Shown here: in pieces, positions 1 to 6,361 of the stretch
Position numbering within the stretch: the first letter of the stretch is position 1
Layout: each line of letters begins with the position of its first letter
Source: an uncultured Traorella sp.
GTDB taxonomy: Bacteria; Bacillota_I; Bacilli_A; Erysipelotrichales; Erysipelotrichaceae
Assembly (NCBI GenBank): GCA_945919165.1
Contig: CAMEIZ010000021.1
Coordinates: 1-15,909 of the forward strand
Reading direction: 5' to 3'
DNA: 15,909 nucleotides
Program-made: the position numbers and the translations under genes
Notes under the pieces: generated by a model
Told to the model about the DNA's origin: nothing
The model's database searches: none
What the model saw: the letters and a program-made list of their open reading frames with translations, nothing else

Positions 1-25
1 TGGTGAAGATAACAAGCTGCCAGGT
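1..25 (+). rRNA. rrf: 5S ribosomal RNA, 3' end only
   Basis: The first bases read GGTGAAGATAACAAGCTGCCAGG, shown here only to identify the 3' strand of a Firmicutes 5S rRNA: the purine-rich GGTGAAGATA segment followed by GCTGCCAGG. The latter is the 3' half of terminal helix I, which pairs with the CTGGTGGC/TGGCAGC-type 5' end. The rest of the gene lies before the window. A hairpin with a T-run begins six bases downstream, as expected at the end of an rRNA operon. No reading frame across these bases looks like protein. The identification comes from remembered 5S consensus rather than alignment, and the exact mature 3' end is uncertain by a few bases. Confidence 0.75.
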
Positions 26-30
26 CTTTC

Positions 31-55
31 GACTCACTCTCGTGAGTCTTTTTTT
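31..55 (+). terminator. rRNA operon terminator
   Basis: A perfect 7-bp stem (GACTCAC 31-37, GTGAGTC 42-48) closes a TCTC loop and runs straight into seven T residues. This is a classical intrinsic terminator placed just after the 5S rRNA end. Confidence 0.9.
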
Positions 56-82
56 ATTTATGGAGTAATTCAAACTTCGATA

Positions 83-91
83 TGATATACT
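83..91 (+). promoter_or_regulatory. Extended -10 promoter for the FemX/t6A cluster
   Basis: TG-A-TATACT at 83-91 is an extended -10 element about 20 bases before the first ATG. An overlapping alternative is TATGAT at 81-86 with a weak -35 (TTTATG, 57-62) that would lie next to the rRNA terminator. AAAGGAGG at 97-104 is the ribosome site for the gene at 112. Transcription would start near 98, leaving a very short leader, so the TATGAT alternative or read-through from the rRNA operon remain possible. Confidence 0.45.
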
Positions 92-111
92 TATAAAAAG
101 GAGGTTTAAAC

Positions 112-1323
112 ATGTATCATTTTATTGAAAAAGTTGATCCAGCCAGACATGATGCTTTTGTAGAAAATCATCCATTATGCAATCTTCTTCAATCTTCTTC
201 ATGGGCAAAAGTAAAAGACAACTGGGATCATGAAATTGTTGGAGTTGAAAATGATGGTGTTTTAGTTGGTTCAAGCCTCATTTTGATTAAAAGACTTCCT
301 TTCACTTTTACTATGATGTATATCCCAAGAGGTCCAATTATGGATTATGAGAATCGTGAGCTGGTTCATTATTATCTAAAATCATTAAAAAAATGGGCAA
401 AAAAATATCATTGCCTTTTCATTAAACTTGATCCAGGAATTTGTATTCGAGAATATCTTGTAAAAGATAAAGATAAAACACCTTATGATGAACATACAAA
501 AGAATGGATTCAAAACATTGAACTAGGCGGAGCTAAACATCTTGGATTAACTCAAAACATGCACGATACAATTCAGCCTCGTTTTCAAATGGGGCTTCAT
601 AAATGCGAAGATTTATCAAAACATATATCAAAAGATGCTCGTAAATCAAAAAATGCAGCAATACGTAAACATGTTGAAGTTAAACGTTACGGAATTGAAA
701 AAGTTGATACATTTGCTCAAATTATGCATTTAACCGAAGTTAGAAAAGGAGTTGCATTAAGAAATCAGCAATACTTTAGAAAACTGATGGAAGTATACAA
801 AGATCATGCCTATCTTTTTTTAAGCAGTGTTGACCCAACAATTCGTGCTAATGAAATTAAAACGCGATTAGATGAAGTACAAAAAGAACTAGAGAATGGA
901 AATCTCTCACATAATCAATTGGATCGGTTGGATATTGAGCTTAAGAACATGAAAGAAGAATGGGATTCTTTAAAAGAAGTTATTGAAAAATATAATTCAA
1001 CCACCTATGTAGCGGGTGCACTGATGATTGGATTCGGTCATACTGTAGAAATGCTTTATGCTGGTATGAATAATGATTTTAGAAGCTTTAAACCACAGTT
1101 TTTATCTCATTACATTCGTTTTCAATATGTATTTGATCAAGGATATGAATATGCTTGTATGGGTGGAGTTGAAGGAACACTTGATGATGGTTTAACAGGT
1201 TATAAGTCAAAATTTAATGCTTCTGTAAGAGAGTATATCGGTGAGTTTGATTTACCCGTATACAATTCTCTATATTTATTAAGTCAGTTAGCATATAAAC
1301 TCAGAAAGAAGATCAGAAAATGA
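112..1323 (+). CDS. FemABX-family peptidoglycan bridge aminoacyltransferase
   Basis: This 403-residue protein belongs to the FemA/FemB/FemX/MurM family. These enzymes transfer amino acids from aminoacyl-tRNA to the stem-peptide lysine of lipid II, or to the growing interpeptide bridge, at the cytoplasmic face of the membrane. Family signatures seen are LQSSSWAKVKDNW (26-38), YIPRGPIMDY (70-79), ISKDARKSKNAAIRKHVEV (172-190), YAGMNNDFRSFKPQ (316-329) and REYIGEFDLPVY (373-384). A charged helical stretch at about 243-296 fits the tRNA-synthetase-like coiled-coil arm inserted in the second GNAT-like domain. Length matches the usual ~400-420. ATG at 112 follows AAAGGAGG with 7 bases spacing. The stop overlaps the tsaE start (ATGA). 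Which amino acid is added cannot be read from the sequence. Confidence 0.9.
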   Translation: MYHFIEKVDPARHDAFVENHPLCNLLQSSSWAKVKDNWDHEIVGVENDGVLVGSSLILIKRLPFTFTMMYIPRGPIMDYENRELVHYYLKSLKKWAKKYHCLFIKLDPGICIREYLVKDKDKTPYDEHTKEWIQNIELGGAKHLGLTQNMHDTIQPRFQMGLHKCEDLSKHISKDARKSKNAAIRKHVEVKRYGIEKVDTFAQIMHLTEVRKGVALRNQQYFRKLMEVYKDHAYLFLSSVDPTIRANEIKTRLDEVQKELENGNLSHNQLDRLDIELKNMKEEWDSLKEVIEKYNSTTYVAGALMIGFGHTVEMLYAGMNNDFRSFKPQFLSHYIRFQYVFDQGYEYACMGGVEGTLDDGLTGYKSKFNASVREYIGEFDLPVYNSLYLLSQLAYKLRKKIRK

Positions 1324-1766
1324 AAAAAATTGAAATTCATTCAAAACAAGAAACTCAAGAATTCGGTGAAAAGCTGGGGAAGTTATGTAATCCAGGAATG
1401 TGTATAACATTAAATGGAGACCTGGGAGCAGGCAAAACTACCTTAACAAAAAGTATTGGGAAAGCATTAGGAGTTAAAAAAACAATCAGTTCACCAACCT
1501 TTACCATTTTGAAAATATATCAGGGTAAGATGCCTTTATATCATATCGATGCTTATCGTCTTGAAGGACTTCATCAGGATCTCGGATTTGAAGAGATGCT
1601 GGAAGGTGATGGTCTTGCCATAGTGGAATGGGGAGAGTTTATTTCGGATATTCTGCCTAAGAATCGATTGGATATTACGATTCATAACGGCGAAGATGAA
1701 AATCGAATTTTTGAAATTAGTGCTGTTGGAAAAGGATATGAAGAAATTATGGAGAAGTTATCATGA
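1320..1766 (+). CDS. tsaE: tRNA t6A biosynthesis ATPase TsaE
   Basis: TsaE is the small P-loop ATPase that binds the TsaB-TsaD heterodimer and drives the cycle that attaches threonylcarbamoyl to A37 of ANN-decoding tRNAs. The 148-residue product has the expected length. It shows the Walker A GDLGAGKTT (33-41), the switch-like SPTF (58-61), HIDAYRL (75-81) and the strand with VEWGE (102-106), all family hallmarks. The start codon overlaps the stop of the FemX-like gene and its own stop overlaps the tsaB start, which indicates translational coupling within one transcript. Identification is secure. Confidence 0.95.
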   Translation: MKKIEIHSKQETQEFGEKLGKLCNPGMCITLNGDLGAGKTTLTKSIGKALGVKKTISSPTFTILKIYQGKMPLYHIDAYRLEGLHQDLGFEEMLEGDGLAIVEWGEFISDILPKNRLDITIHNGEDENRIFEISAVGKGYEEIMEKLS

Positions 1767-2353
1767 AAACATTAGTTTTGGATACCTGTCACAAATATTT
1801 AGTTATCGGATGTTTTGAAAATCAAGAATGTCTGGCTTCTTTTGGACAGTTTGCCTGGAAAAAACAAAGTGAGCTGTTTTTTGTCGCTTTAAATGAATGT
1901 ATGACTCAGGCAAATTGGAATGTAGATGATATTGATCAAATCGTTATCACGAAAGGGCCAGGAAGCTATACAGGTGAGCGAATTGCCATGACGTTTGCCA
2001 AGGTATTATGTACAACCAAAAAGATAGATCTGTATACTGTTCCTACCTATATGATATTTGCAGCTGAACAAGATTGTGAAGTGATTCTGGATGCCAGAAG
2101 TAAACGTGTATACTATGGCAGATGCAAAGATGGCAAGCTCATCAACGAAGGAATAAAAACGTTGGAAGAGATTAAAAAAGATCAGGAAAATGGAATTTAT
2201 ATTATCGGTGATTTAGATTTAATCGATGAAATACCTACTGAAACGGAATTTGCGAAAAACATCATGAAGGTTAAGAATAACTGGGAAAAAGTCGAAAATG
2301 TTCATTTATTGACACCGCATTATCTGAAAAGTCAAGAGGAGCTGGTTCAGTGA
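1763..2353 (+). CDS. tsaB: tRNA t6A biosynthesis protein TsaB
   Basis: TsaB is the inactive ASKHA-fold partner of TsaD and forms the heterodimer needed for t6A37 synthesis. The N-terminal half carries LVLDTC (4-9) and the diagnostic KGPGSYTGER (64-73). DARSKRVYYG (110-119) begins the second lobe. At 196 residues it is shorter than the roughly 230 common in Bacilli, with the reduction in the C-terminal lobe. The C terminus still has the PHYLK-type element. The start overlaps tsaE by four bases and the stop overlaps the rimI GTG start. Position between tsaE and rimI/tsaD confirms the assignment. Confidence 0.93.
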   Translation: MKTLVLDTCHKYLVIGCFENQECLASFGQFAWKKQSELFFVALNECMTQANWNVDDIDQIVITKGPGSYTGERIAMTFAKVLCTTKKIDLYTVPTYMIFAAEQDCEVILDARSKRVYYGRCKDGKLINEGIKTLEEIKKDQENGIYIIGDLDLIDEIPTETEFAKNIMKVKNNWEKVENVHLLTPHYLKSQEELVQ

Positions 2354-2799
2354 TTCGGGATATGATTTTCGATGACCTTGATCAGGTGATGGAAATTGGA
2401 ATTGAAGCTTTTCAAATGCATTGGAAAAGAAAAGATTTTGAATATGAGATAAAAGAAAATGAATTTTCACATATGCTTGTATATGAAGAAAATCATGTAA
2501 TACAAGGGATGATTGGCTACTATATCCTATTCGACGATGCCCAAATTACCACACTGGCAGTTAGAAAAGAAGCTCAAAACAAGAAAATTGCAACTGCATT
2601 GATGAATCAAATGATTGAAAACTGTAATCATGAAAATTGCAGTGTCGTTTCCTTAGAAGTGCGAAAAAGTAATTTGGCCGCTAAAAAATTATATGAAAAA
2701 TTTGGTTTTATCGAAATGAATATACGAAAAGGCTATTATGAAGATGGTGAAGATGCCATTTTCATGATGAAAGCCTTGGGAGGAAATATAAATGAGTAA
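2350..2799 (+). CDS. rimI: Ribosomal protein S18 alanine N-acetyltransferase RimI (GTG start)
   Basis: RimI is a GNAT enzyme that acetylates the N-terminal alanine of ribosomal protein S18 using acetyl-CoA. The 149-residue product has the RimI C-terminal signature LEVRKSNLAAKKLYEKFGF (102-120) and YYEDGEDAIFM (129-139), the substrate-binding end of the family. The usual acetyl-CoA loop Q/R-x-x-G-x-G/A is altered to QNKKIA (76-81), with Lys in place of the central Gly. A GTG start at 2350 is chosen because AGAGGAG (2335-2341) lies 8 bases upstream. The start overlaps the tsaB stop as GTGA. The next in-frame ATG (2362) has no better ribosome site and would drop conserved N-terminal residues. 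Confidence 0.9.
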   Translation: MIRDMIFDDLDQVMEIGIEAFQMHWKRKDFEYEIKENEFSHMLVYEENHVIQGMIGYYILFDDAQITTLAVRKEAQNKKIATALMNQMIENCNHENCSVVSLEVRKSNLAAKKLYEKFGFIEMNIRKGYYEDGEDAIFMMKALGGNINE

Positions 2800-3808
2800 A
2801 ATACTGGCAATAGAATCAAGCTGTGATGAAACTGCAGCTGCAATAATAGAAGATGAACACATAGTTTTATCAAATGTAGTAGCTACACAAATTGATGTTC
2901 ATAAAGATTATGGGGGAGTTATTCCTGAAATTGCTTCCCGAATTCACATTGAAAATATTTCAATGGTACTAGATGAATGTTTAAAAAAAGCAAATCTGAC
3001 AATGAATGATATTGATGCGATTGCTTTCACTCAGGGACCTGGATTAATCGGAAGTCTTCATGTTGGTGTACAAGCTGCCAAAACTCTTGCCTGGGCTTTT
3101 CATAAGCCATTGGTACCGGTTCATCATATAGCAGGTCATATTTACGCAAATCGTTTAGTAACTGAATTAAAATTTCCTCTAATGGCGTTAGTTGTAAGCG
3201 GAGGTCATACCGAACTGGTATATATGAAAGATGAATGGAGCTTTGAAGTCTTAGGAACTACGCAGGATGACGCAATTGGAGAAGCATTTGATAAAGTAGG
3301 CAGAGTGTTAGGTCTGCCATATCCGGGCGGAGTATATATTGATAAATTGTCAAAGCAGGGAAAGAATATTTATAAACTGCCAAAGCCAAAACCTGAAAAA
3401 GAGCTAGATTTCTCATTTTCAGGACTGAAGTCAGGAGTTTTACAGTTTATAAAACGCATGGAAAGAAATAATGAAAGTTTCCTGCCAGAAGATCTGGCAC
3501 GATCATTTCAGGAAACAGCAATTAGCTGTTTGTTGGAAAGAGCAGATAAAGCTTTAGATCAATATGATGTCAGACAGTTTGTTCTTGCAGGCGGTGTAGC
3601 AGCCAACAGCTGCTTGAGAGAACATGTAATGAATGATATTCAGAAACGTCATCAACATGTTGAATGTATTATCCCACCATTATCTTGCTGTACAGATAAT
3701 GCAGCTATGATTGGTGTGGCAGGAAGCATTGCTTATCGGCATGGTGTACGAGCTGATGCTTCTGTTTCTGCTCAACCAGGGATGGATTTAGAAAGTTCAA
3801 CAAATTAG
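2792..3808 (+). CDS. tsaD: tRNA N6-adenosine threonylcarbamoyltransferase TsaD
   Basis: TsaD is the catalytic subunit that transfers threonylcarbamoyl from threonylcarbamoyl-AMP to A37 of tRNA. The 338-residue product is full length. Visible family motifs are LAIESSCDETAAA (5-17), the metal-ligand HIAGH (112-116), VSGGHTELV (135-143), GEAFDKVGR (163-171), SFSGLKSG (208-215), GGVAANSCLR (267-276) and CTDNAAMIG (300-308), whose Asp302 is the other metal ligand. GGGAGGA at 2778-2784 serves as ribosome site, and the gene overlaps rimI by 8 bases. With tsaE and tsaB upstream, the whole t6A transfer complex except the threonylcarbamoyl-AMP synthase (TsaC/Sua5) is encoded here. Confidence 0.97.
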   Translation: MSKILAIESSCDETAAAIIEDEHIVLSNVVATQIDVHKDYGGVIPEIASRIHIENISMVLDECLKKANLTMNDIDAIAFTQGPGLIGSLHVGVQAAKTLAWAFHKPLVPVHHIAGHIYANRLVTELKFPLMALVVSGGHTELVYMKDEWSFEVLGTTQDDAIGEAFDKVGRVLGLPYPGGVYIDKLSKQGKNIYKLPKPKPEKELDFSFSGLKSGVLQFIKRMERNNESFLPEDLARSFQETAISCLLERADKALDQYDVRQFVLAGGVAANSCLREHVMNDIQKRHQHVECIIPPLSCCTDNAAMIGVAGSIAYRHGVRADASVSAQPGMDLESSTN

Positions 3809-3812
3809 ATTA

Positions 3813-3841
3813 TTCACAAATGTTTTTCTTTGTGATATAAT
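3813..3841 (+). promoter_or_regulatory. Promoter of rex, with inverted half-sites inside it
   Basis: TTCACA (3813-3818), a 17-base spacer and TATAAT (3836-3841) preceded by TG-A form a near-consensus extended promoter. The inverted repeat TCACAAA (3814-3820) / TTTGTGA (3829-3835) falls on the -35 and immediately before the -10. The predicted start of transcription (about 3848) lies after the first in-frame ATG at 3846. This argues that translation begins at 3858. Confidence 0.7.
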
Positions 3842-3857
3842 TGTCATGGTGATAAAA

Positions 3858-4484
3858 ATGGCAAATAAAAATGTACCAAAAGCGACGCTTCAACGTTATC
3901 CAATTTATTTAAAAGCATTAAGAAAGCTGAAGAATTCGGGAGTTGAAAGAATTCTGTCTAAAGAGTTAAGTGAATTTGTCAATATCGAATCCACAACAAT
4001 CCGCCGCGATTTTTCCTTTCTTGGAAATCTTGGAAAACAAGGGTACGGGTATGATGTGGATAAATTAATTGATATTTTTTCACAAGAGCTTGGACTTGAT
4101 TTTGACGAAAAAATTATACTGATTGGAGCCGGAAACCTAGGAAGAGCATTGATGAAATACAACAAATGGAATCATGTTGTTGGAGAAATCACCTGTGCTT
4201 TTGATGTATCTCAAGATCGTCAGGGGGTACGTTTTGGAATCCCGGTATATGATTTAAGCGAATTAGAAACAAACATACCCAAGGGATGCCGAATTGCAAT
4301 TCTTACAGCCAGCGGAGATATTCAGAATACAGTTGATCGACTGATTGCGTGTGGAATCAAAGGAATTGTCGATTTTACTGCCGAACATATTCAAGTACCA
4401 AAAGGGGTTGCAATTAAGAACATAGATGTAGTATCATCTATTCAGGAATTGGTTTTTGAAACCAATGCTTTACATTCAAAATAG
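3858..4484 (+). CDS. rex: Redox-sensing transcriptional repressor Rex
   Basis: Rex is a dimeric repressor that senses the NADH/NAD+ ratio and releases fermentation and respiration genes when NADH is high. From the preferred start the protein has 208 residues and begins MANKNVPKATLQRYP. The N-terminal winged helix contains STTIRRDFSFLG (45-56) and GKQGYGYDV (59-67). The Rossmann domain has GAGNLGRAL (90-98), with CAFD ending in Asp116 at the adenine-ribose position, and FTAEHIQVPKG (173-183). An in-frame ATG at 3846 would add four residues. However, the promoter places the transcript start at about 3848, and GGTGAT (3848-3853), complementary to the 16S tail, fits ATG 3858. No terminator is seen between tsaD and rex, so read-through from upstream may also contribute. 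Confidence 0.96.
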   Translation: MANKNVPKATLQRYPIYLKALRKLKNSGVERILSKELSEFVNIESTTIRRDFSFLGNLGKQGYGYDVDKLIDIFSQELGLDFDEKIILIGAGNLGRALMKYNKWNHVVGEITCAFDVSQDRQGVRFGIPVYDLSELETNIPKGCRIAILTASGDIQNTVDRLIACGIKGIVDFTAEHIQVPKGVAIKNIDVVSSIQELVFETNALHSK

Positions 4485-4700
4485 TGAGGATATGAGTCAT
4501 ACGTTTCAGAACTGAAAGCGACTCCATGATGGTGAAAGATGGAGAGGGAGAAACGATAATGGAACACTCATGGAGCTGTACCGGAGAAATAAAAGTAGAC
4601 GGTATCGTAGGCAGGCGTTAACTGCATGAAAGATGCGCATGAAAATGCGAATCAGGATGGCACCGCGTGATTACGTTCCTGAAGAGGAACGTTTTTTTTA
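4485..4700 (+). promoter_or_regulatory. T-box riboswitch, asparagine-specific, controlling asnS
   Basis: This is a tRNA-sensing leader RNA. The T-box core AGGATGGCACCGCG is at 4654-4667. Its antiterminator folds canonically: helix A1 AGGA (4654-4657) with TCCT (4677-4680), a seven-base bulge TGGCACC (4658-4664), and helix A2 GCGT (4665-4668) with ACGT (4673-4676). Stem I shows AAAGCGACTCC...GGTGAAAGATGGAG-type distal elements (about 4516-4542). A lower helix pairs ATGAGT (4492-4497) with ACTCAT, directly preceded by the specifier AAC. The bulge TGGC pairs with GCCA, which fits the G73 discriminator of tRNA-Asn. Uncharged tRNA-Asn should stabilise the antiterminator and allow asnS expression. 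The leader begins right at the rex stop codon. Its promoter is either inside the rex 3' end or the one upstream of rex. Confidence 0.93.
4673..4699 (+). terminator. T-box regulated terminator
   Basis: ACGTTCCT (4673-4680) and AGGAACGT (4685-4692) form a perfect 8-bp stem around a GAAG loop, followed by a T-run. Its 5' arm is the same segment used as the 3' strand of the T-box antiterminator, so the two structures exclude each other. Confidence 0.95.
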
Positions 4701-4715
4701 TAGGAGGAAAATCAC

Positions 4716-6092
4716 ATGTTTGAATTTATGACAATACGAGAGTTATATGAAATGGTGATGGCACAAAATCACATCGAGCTGGATTCTTTGGAATATGTAC
4801 AGCTTCAGGGTTGGGTCAGAACAAATCGATGCAATGGGAAATTAGGCTTTATTGAATTCAATGATGGAACTTATTTTAAAAATGCTCAGCTTGTTTATCT
4901 GAGCGAACTGAACAACTTTAATGAAGTATCTCATTATCGAAGCGGCTGCGCTTTGACCATTACGGGAAAATTTATTTTGACGCCTGATGGAAAGCAACCA
5001 TTTGAAATACAGCTTACAGAGTGTGTTTTAGAAGGAAATTGCGATGAAGACTATCCATTGCAAAAGAAACGTCACAGTTTTGAATATATGCGTGAAATCG
5101 CTCATCTACGTCCTAGAGCTAACACTTATTATGCTTTATATCGAGTAAGAAGTGTTTTATCAATGGCAATCCATGAATTCTTTCAGGATCAGGGATTTAT
5201 CTATGTTCATACACCATTGATTACAGGAAATGATGGTGAAGGTGCCGGAGAAATGTTTAAAGTATCCACAACTTCACAAAAAGAAGAAGAATTCTTTGGA
5301 AAAGAAGCTTATCTGACTGTTACAGGTCAGCTTCATGTAGAAGCGTTCGCTTTAGCTTTCAGAGATGTCTATACTTTTGGACCTGCTTTTAGAGCTGAAT
5401 ATTCAAATACACCTTATCATGCTTCTGAATTCTGGATGATAGAACCGGAAATTGCTTTCGCGGATCTAAATGACAATATGAATTTGATTGAAGATATGAT
5501 TAAGTACTGTATTGATTATGTATTAGAAAATGCTCCAGAAGAAATGAAATTCTTCAATAAAATGATTGACCATGAAGTGATGGATCGCTTAAATATGCTT
5601 TTAAACAGTGAATTCAAGCGAATGACCTATACACAGGCTATTGATATTCTTACTAAAGCAGATGTGAAATTCGAAAACAAAGTGGAATGGGGAATGGACT
5701 TAAATCGTGAGCATGAACGCTATATCTGTGAACAGGTGGTCCATGGACCGGTTTTCTTAACAGATTATCCAAAAGATATCAAAGCTTTCTATATGCGTTT
5801 GAATGATGATAACAAAACAGTAGCTGCCTGTGATCTCTTAGTTCCAGGTGTTGGTGAATTAGTAGGCGGAAGTCAAAGAGAAGAACGTTACGATGTTTTG
5901 GAAAAACGTATGGATGAGATGGGAATGGCTAAGGATAATTTACAGTGGTACATGGACTTAAGACGCTTTGGAGGATGTAAACATGCCGGATTTGGTTTGG
6001 GCTTTGATCGTTTCTTGATGTACTTAACAGGTGTCGGAAATATTCGTGATACGGAACCATTTCCTCGAACTCCAAAAAATCTGGATTTTTAA
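4716..6092 (+). CDS. asnS: Asparaginyl-tRNA synthetase
   Basis: This class IIb synthetase charges tRNA-Asn with asparagine in the cytosol. The 458-residue protein starts with an OB-fold anticodon-binding domain (about 25-110, VQLQGWVRTNR at 28-38). The catalytic core follows: TGQLHVEA (203-210), motif 2 FRAEYS...HASEFWMIEPEIAF (225-248) and motif 3 GFGLGFDR (425-432). MIEPE in motif 2 is the form typical of AsnRS rather than AspRS. The end, EPFPRTPKNLDF, is also characteristic. AGGAGG at 4702-4707 lies 8 bases before the ATG, just after the T-box terminator. The Asn specifier of the leader agrees with the enzyme. A strong terminator follows, so asnS is probably the last gene of its unit. Confidence 0.97.
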   Translation: MFEFMTIRELYEMVMAQNHIELDSLEYVQLQGWVRTNRCNGKLGFIEFNDGTYFKNAQLVYLSELNNFNEVSHYRSGCALTITGKFILTPDGKQPFEIQLTECVLEGNCDEDYPLQKKRHSFEYMREIAHLRPRANTYYALYRVRSVLSMAIHEFFQDQGFIYVHTPLITGNDGEGAGEMFKVSTTSQKEEEFFGKEAYLTVTGQLHVEAFALAFRDVYTFGPAFRAEYSNTPYHASEFWMIEPEIAFADLNDNMNLIEDMIKYCIDYVLENAPEEMKFFNKMIDHEVMDRLNMLLNSEFKRMTYTQAIDILTKADVKFENKVEWGMDLNREHERYICEQVVHGPVFLTDYPKDIKAFYMRLNDDNKTVAACDLLVPGVGELVGGSQREERYDVLEKRMDEMGMAKDNLQWYMDLRRFGGCKHAGFGLGFDRFLMYLTGVGNIRDTEPFPRTPKNLDF

Positions 6093-6148
6093 AAGTCTTT
6101 ATGCAGCATTCCAAAAAAAGGACATGTTAATTTAAAGCTAAGATATTT

Positions 6149-6189
6149 AAGGATTGTTATCTATATAATAGGTGATAATCCTTTTTTTT
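6149..6189 (+). terminator. Intrinsic terminator after asnS
   Basis: A 13-bp stem pairs 6149-6161 with 6171-6183 (ten Watson-Crick pairs and three G-T wobbles) around a nine-base AT loop. It is followed by a run of T residues to 6189. Confidence 0.92.
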
Positions 6190-6286
6190 ATTGATTCTCG
6201 TTATTGTAATAGTGAATCATTCTTTCATTGCAGCTTTGAATTGTTCGCATGTTTGGAATTCTTTTTCACATAAAATTCAGATTAAA

Positions 6287-6323
6287 CATGAAAAACTGTA
6301 TTCAAATATACTAGTTTTTCATG
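6287..6323. repeat. Perfect 11-bp inverted repeat upstream of the amidase-like gene
   Basis: CATGAAAAACT (6287-6297) and AGTTTTTCATG (6313-6323) are exact reverse complements separated by 15 bases. The right arm covers the -35 region of the promoter whose -10 is at 6335-6340. Because the repeat lies upstream of the likely transcript start, it is more plausibly a protein-binding operator than an RNA hairpin. No T-run follows on either strand. Confidence 0.6.
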
Positions 6324-6334
6324 AAACTTTTTAT

Positions 6335-6340
6335 TATAAT
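6335..6340 (+). promoter_or_regulatory. -10 element of the amidase-like / ABC-F unit
   Basis: TATAAT at 6335-6340 is a consensus -10 located 21 bases before the ATG at 6362. No good -35 is present at the right spacing (TAGTTT at 6312-6317), and the expected -35 lies inside the right arm of the inverted repeat. Such a promoter may need an activator or be tightly repressed. Confidence 0.55.
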
Positions 6341-6361
6341 AATAAAAGAAAGGAAGTAGTC

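Noticed and set aside
27..88. Possible small protein read through the first bases of the window
   Set aside because: The frames cross a perfect terminator hairpin, and the sequence before it matches the 5S rRNA 3' end.
3829..3845. Canonical Rex operator reading TTTGTGATATAATTGTC
   Set aside because: The right half is not TCACAA. It is mostly the extended -10 element. Only the outward half-site arrangement is kept as a tentative finding.
6191..6361. 57-residue N-terminal extension of the amidase-like gene from a TTG at 6191
   Set aside because: It lies before the -10 at 6335 and contains the inverted repeat. It has no ribosome site, while ATG 6362 has AAAGGAAG and starts a typical basic-plus-hydrophobic anchor.
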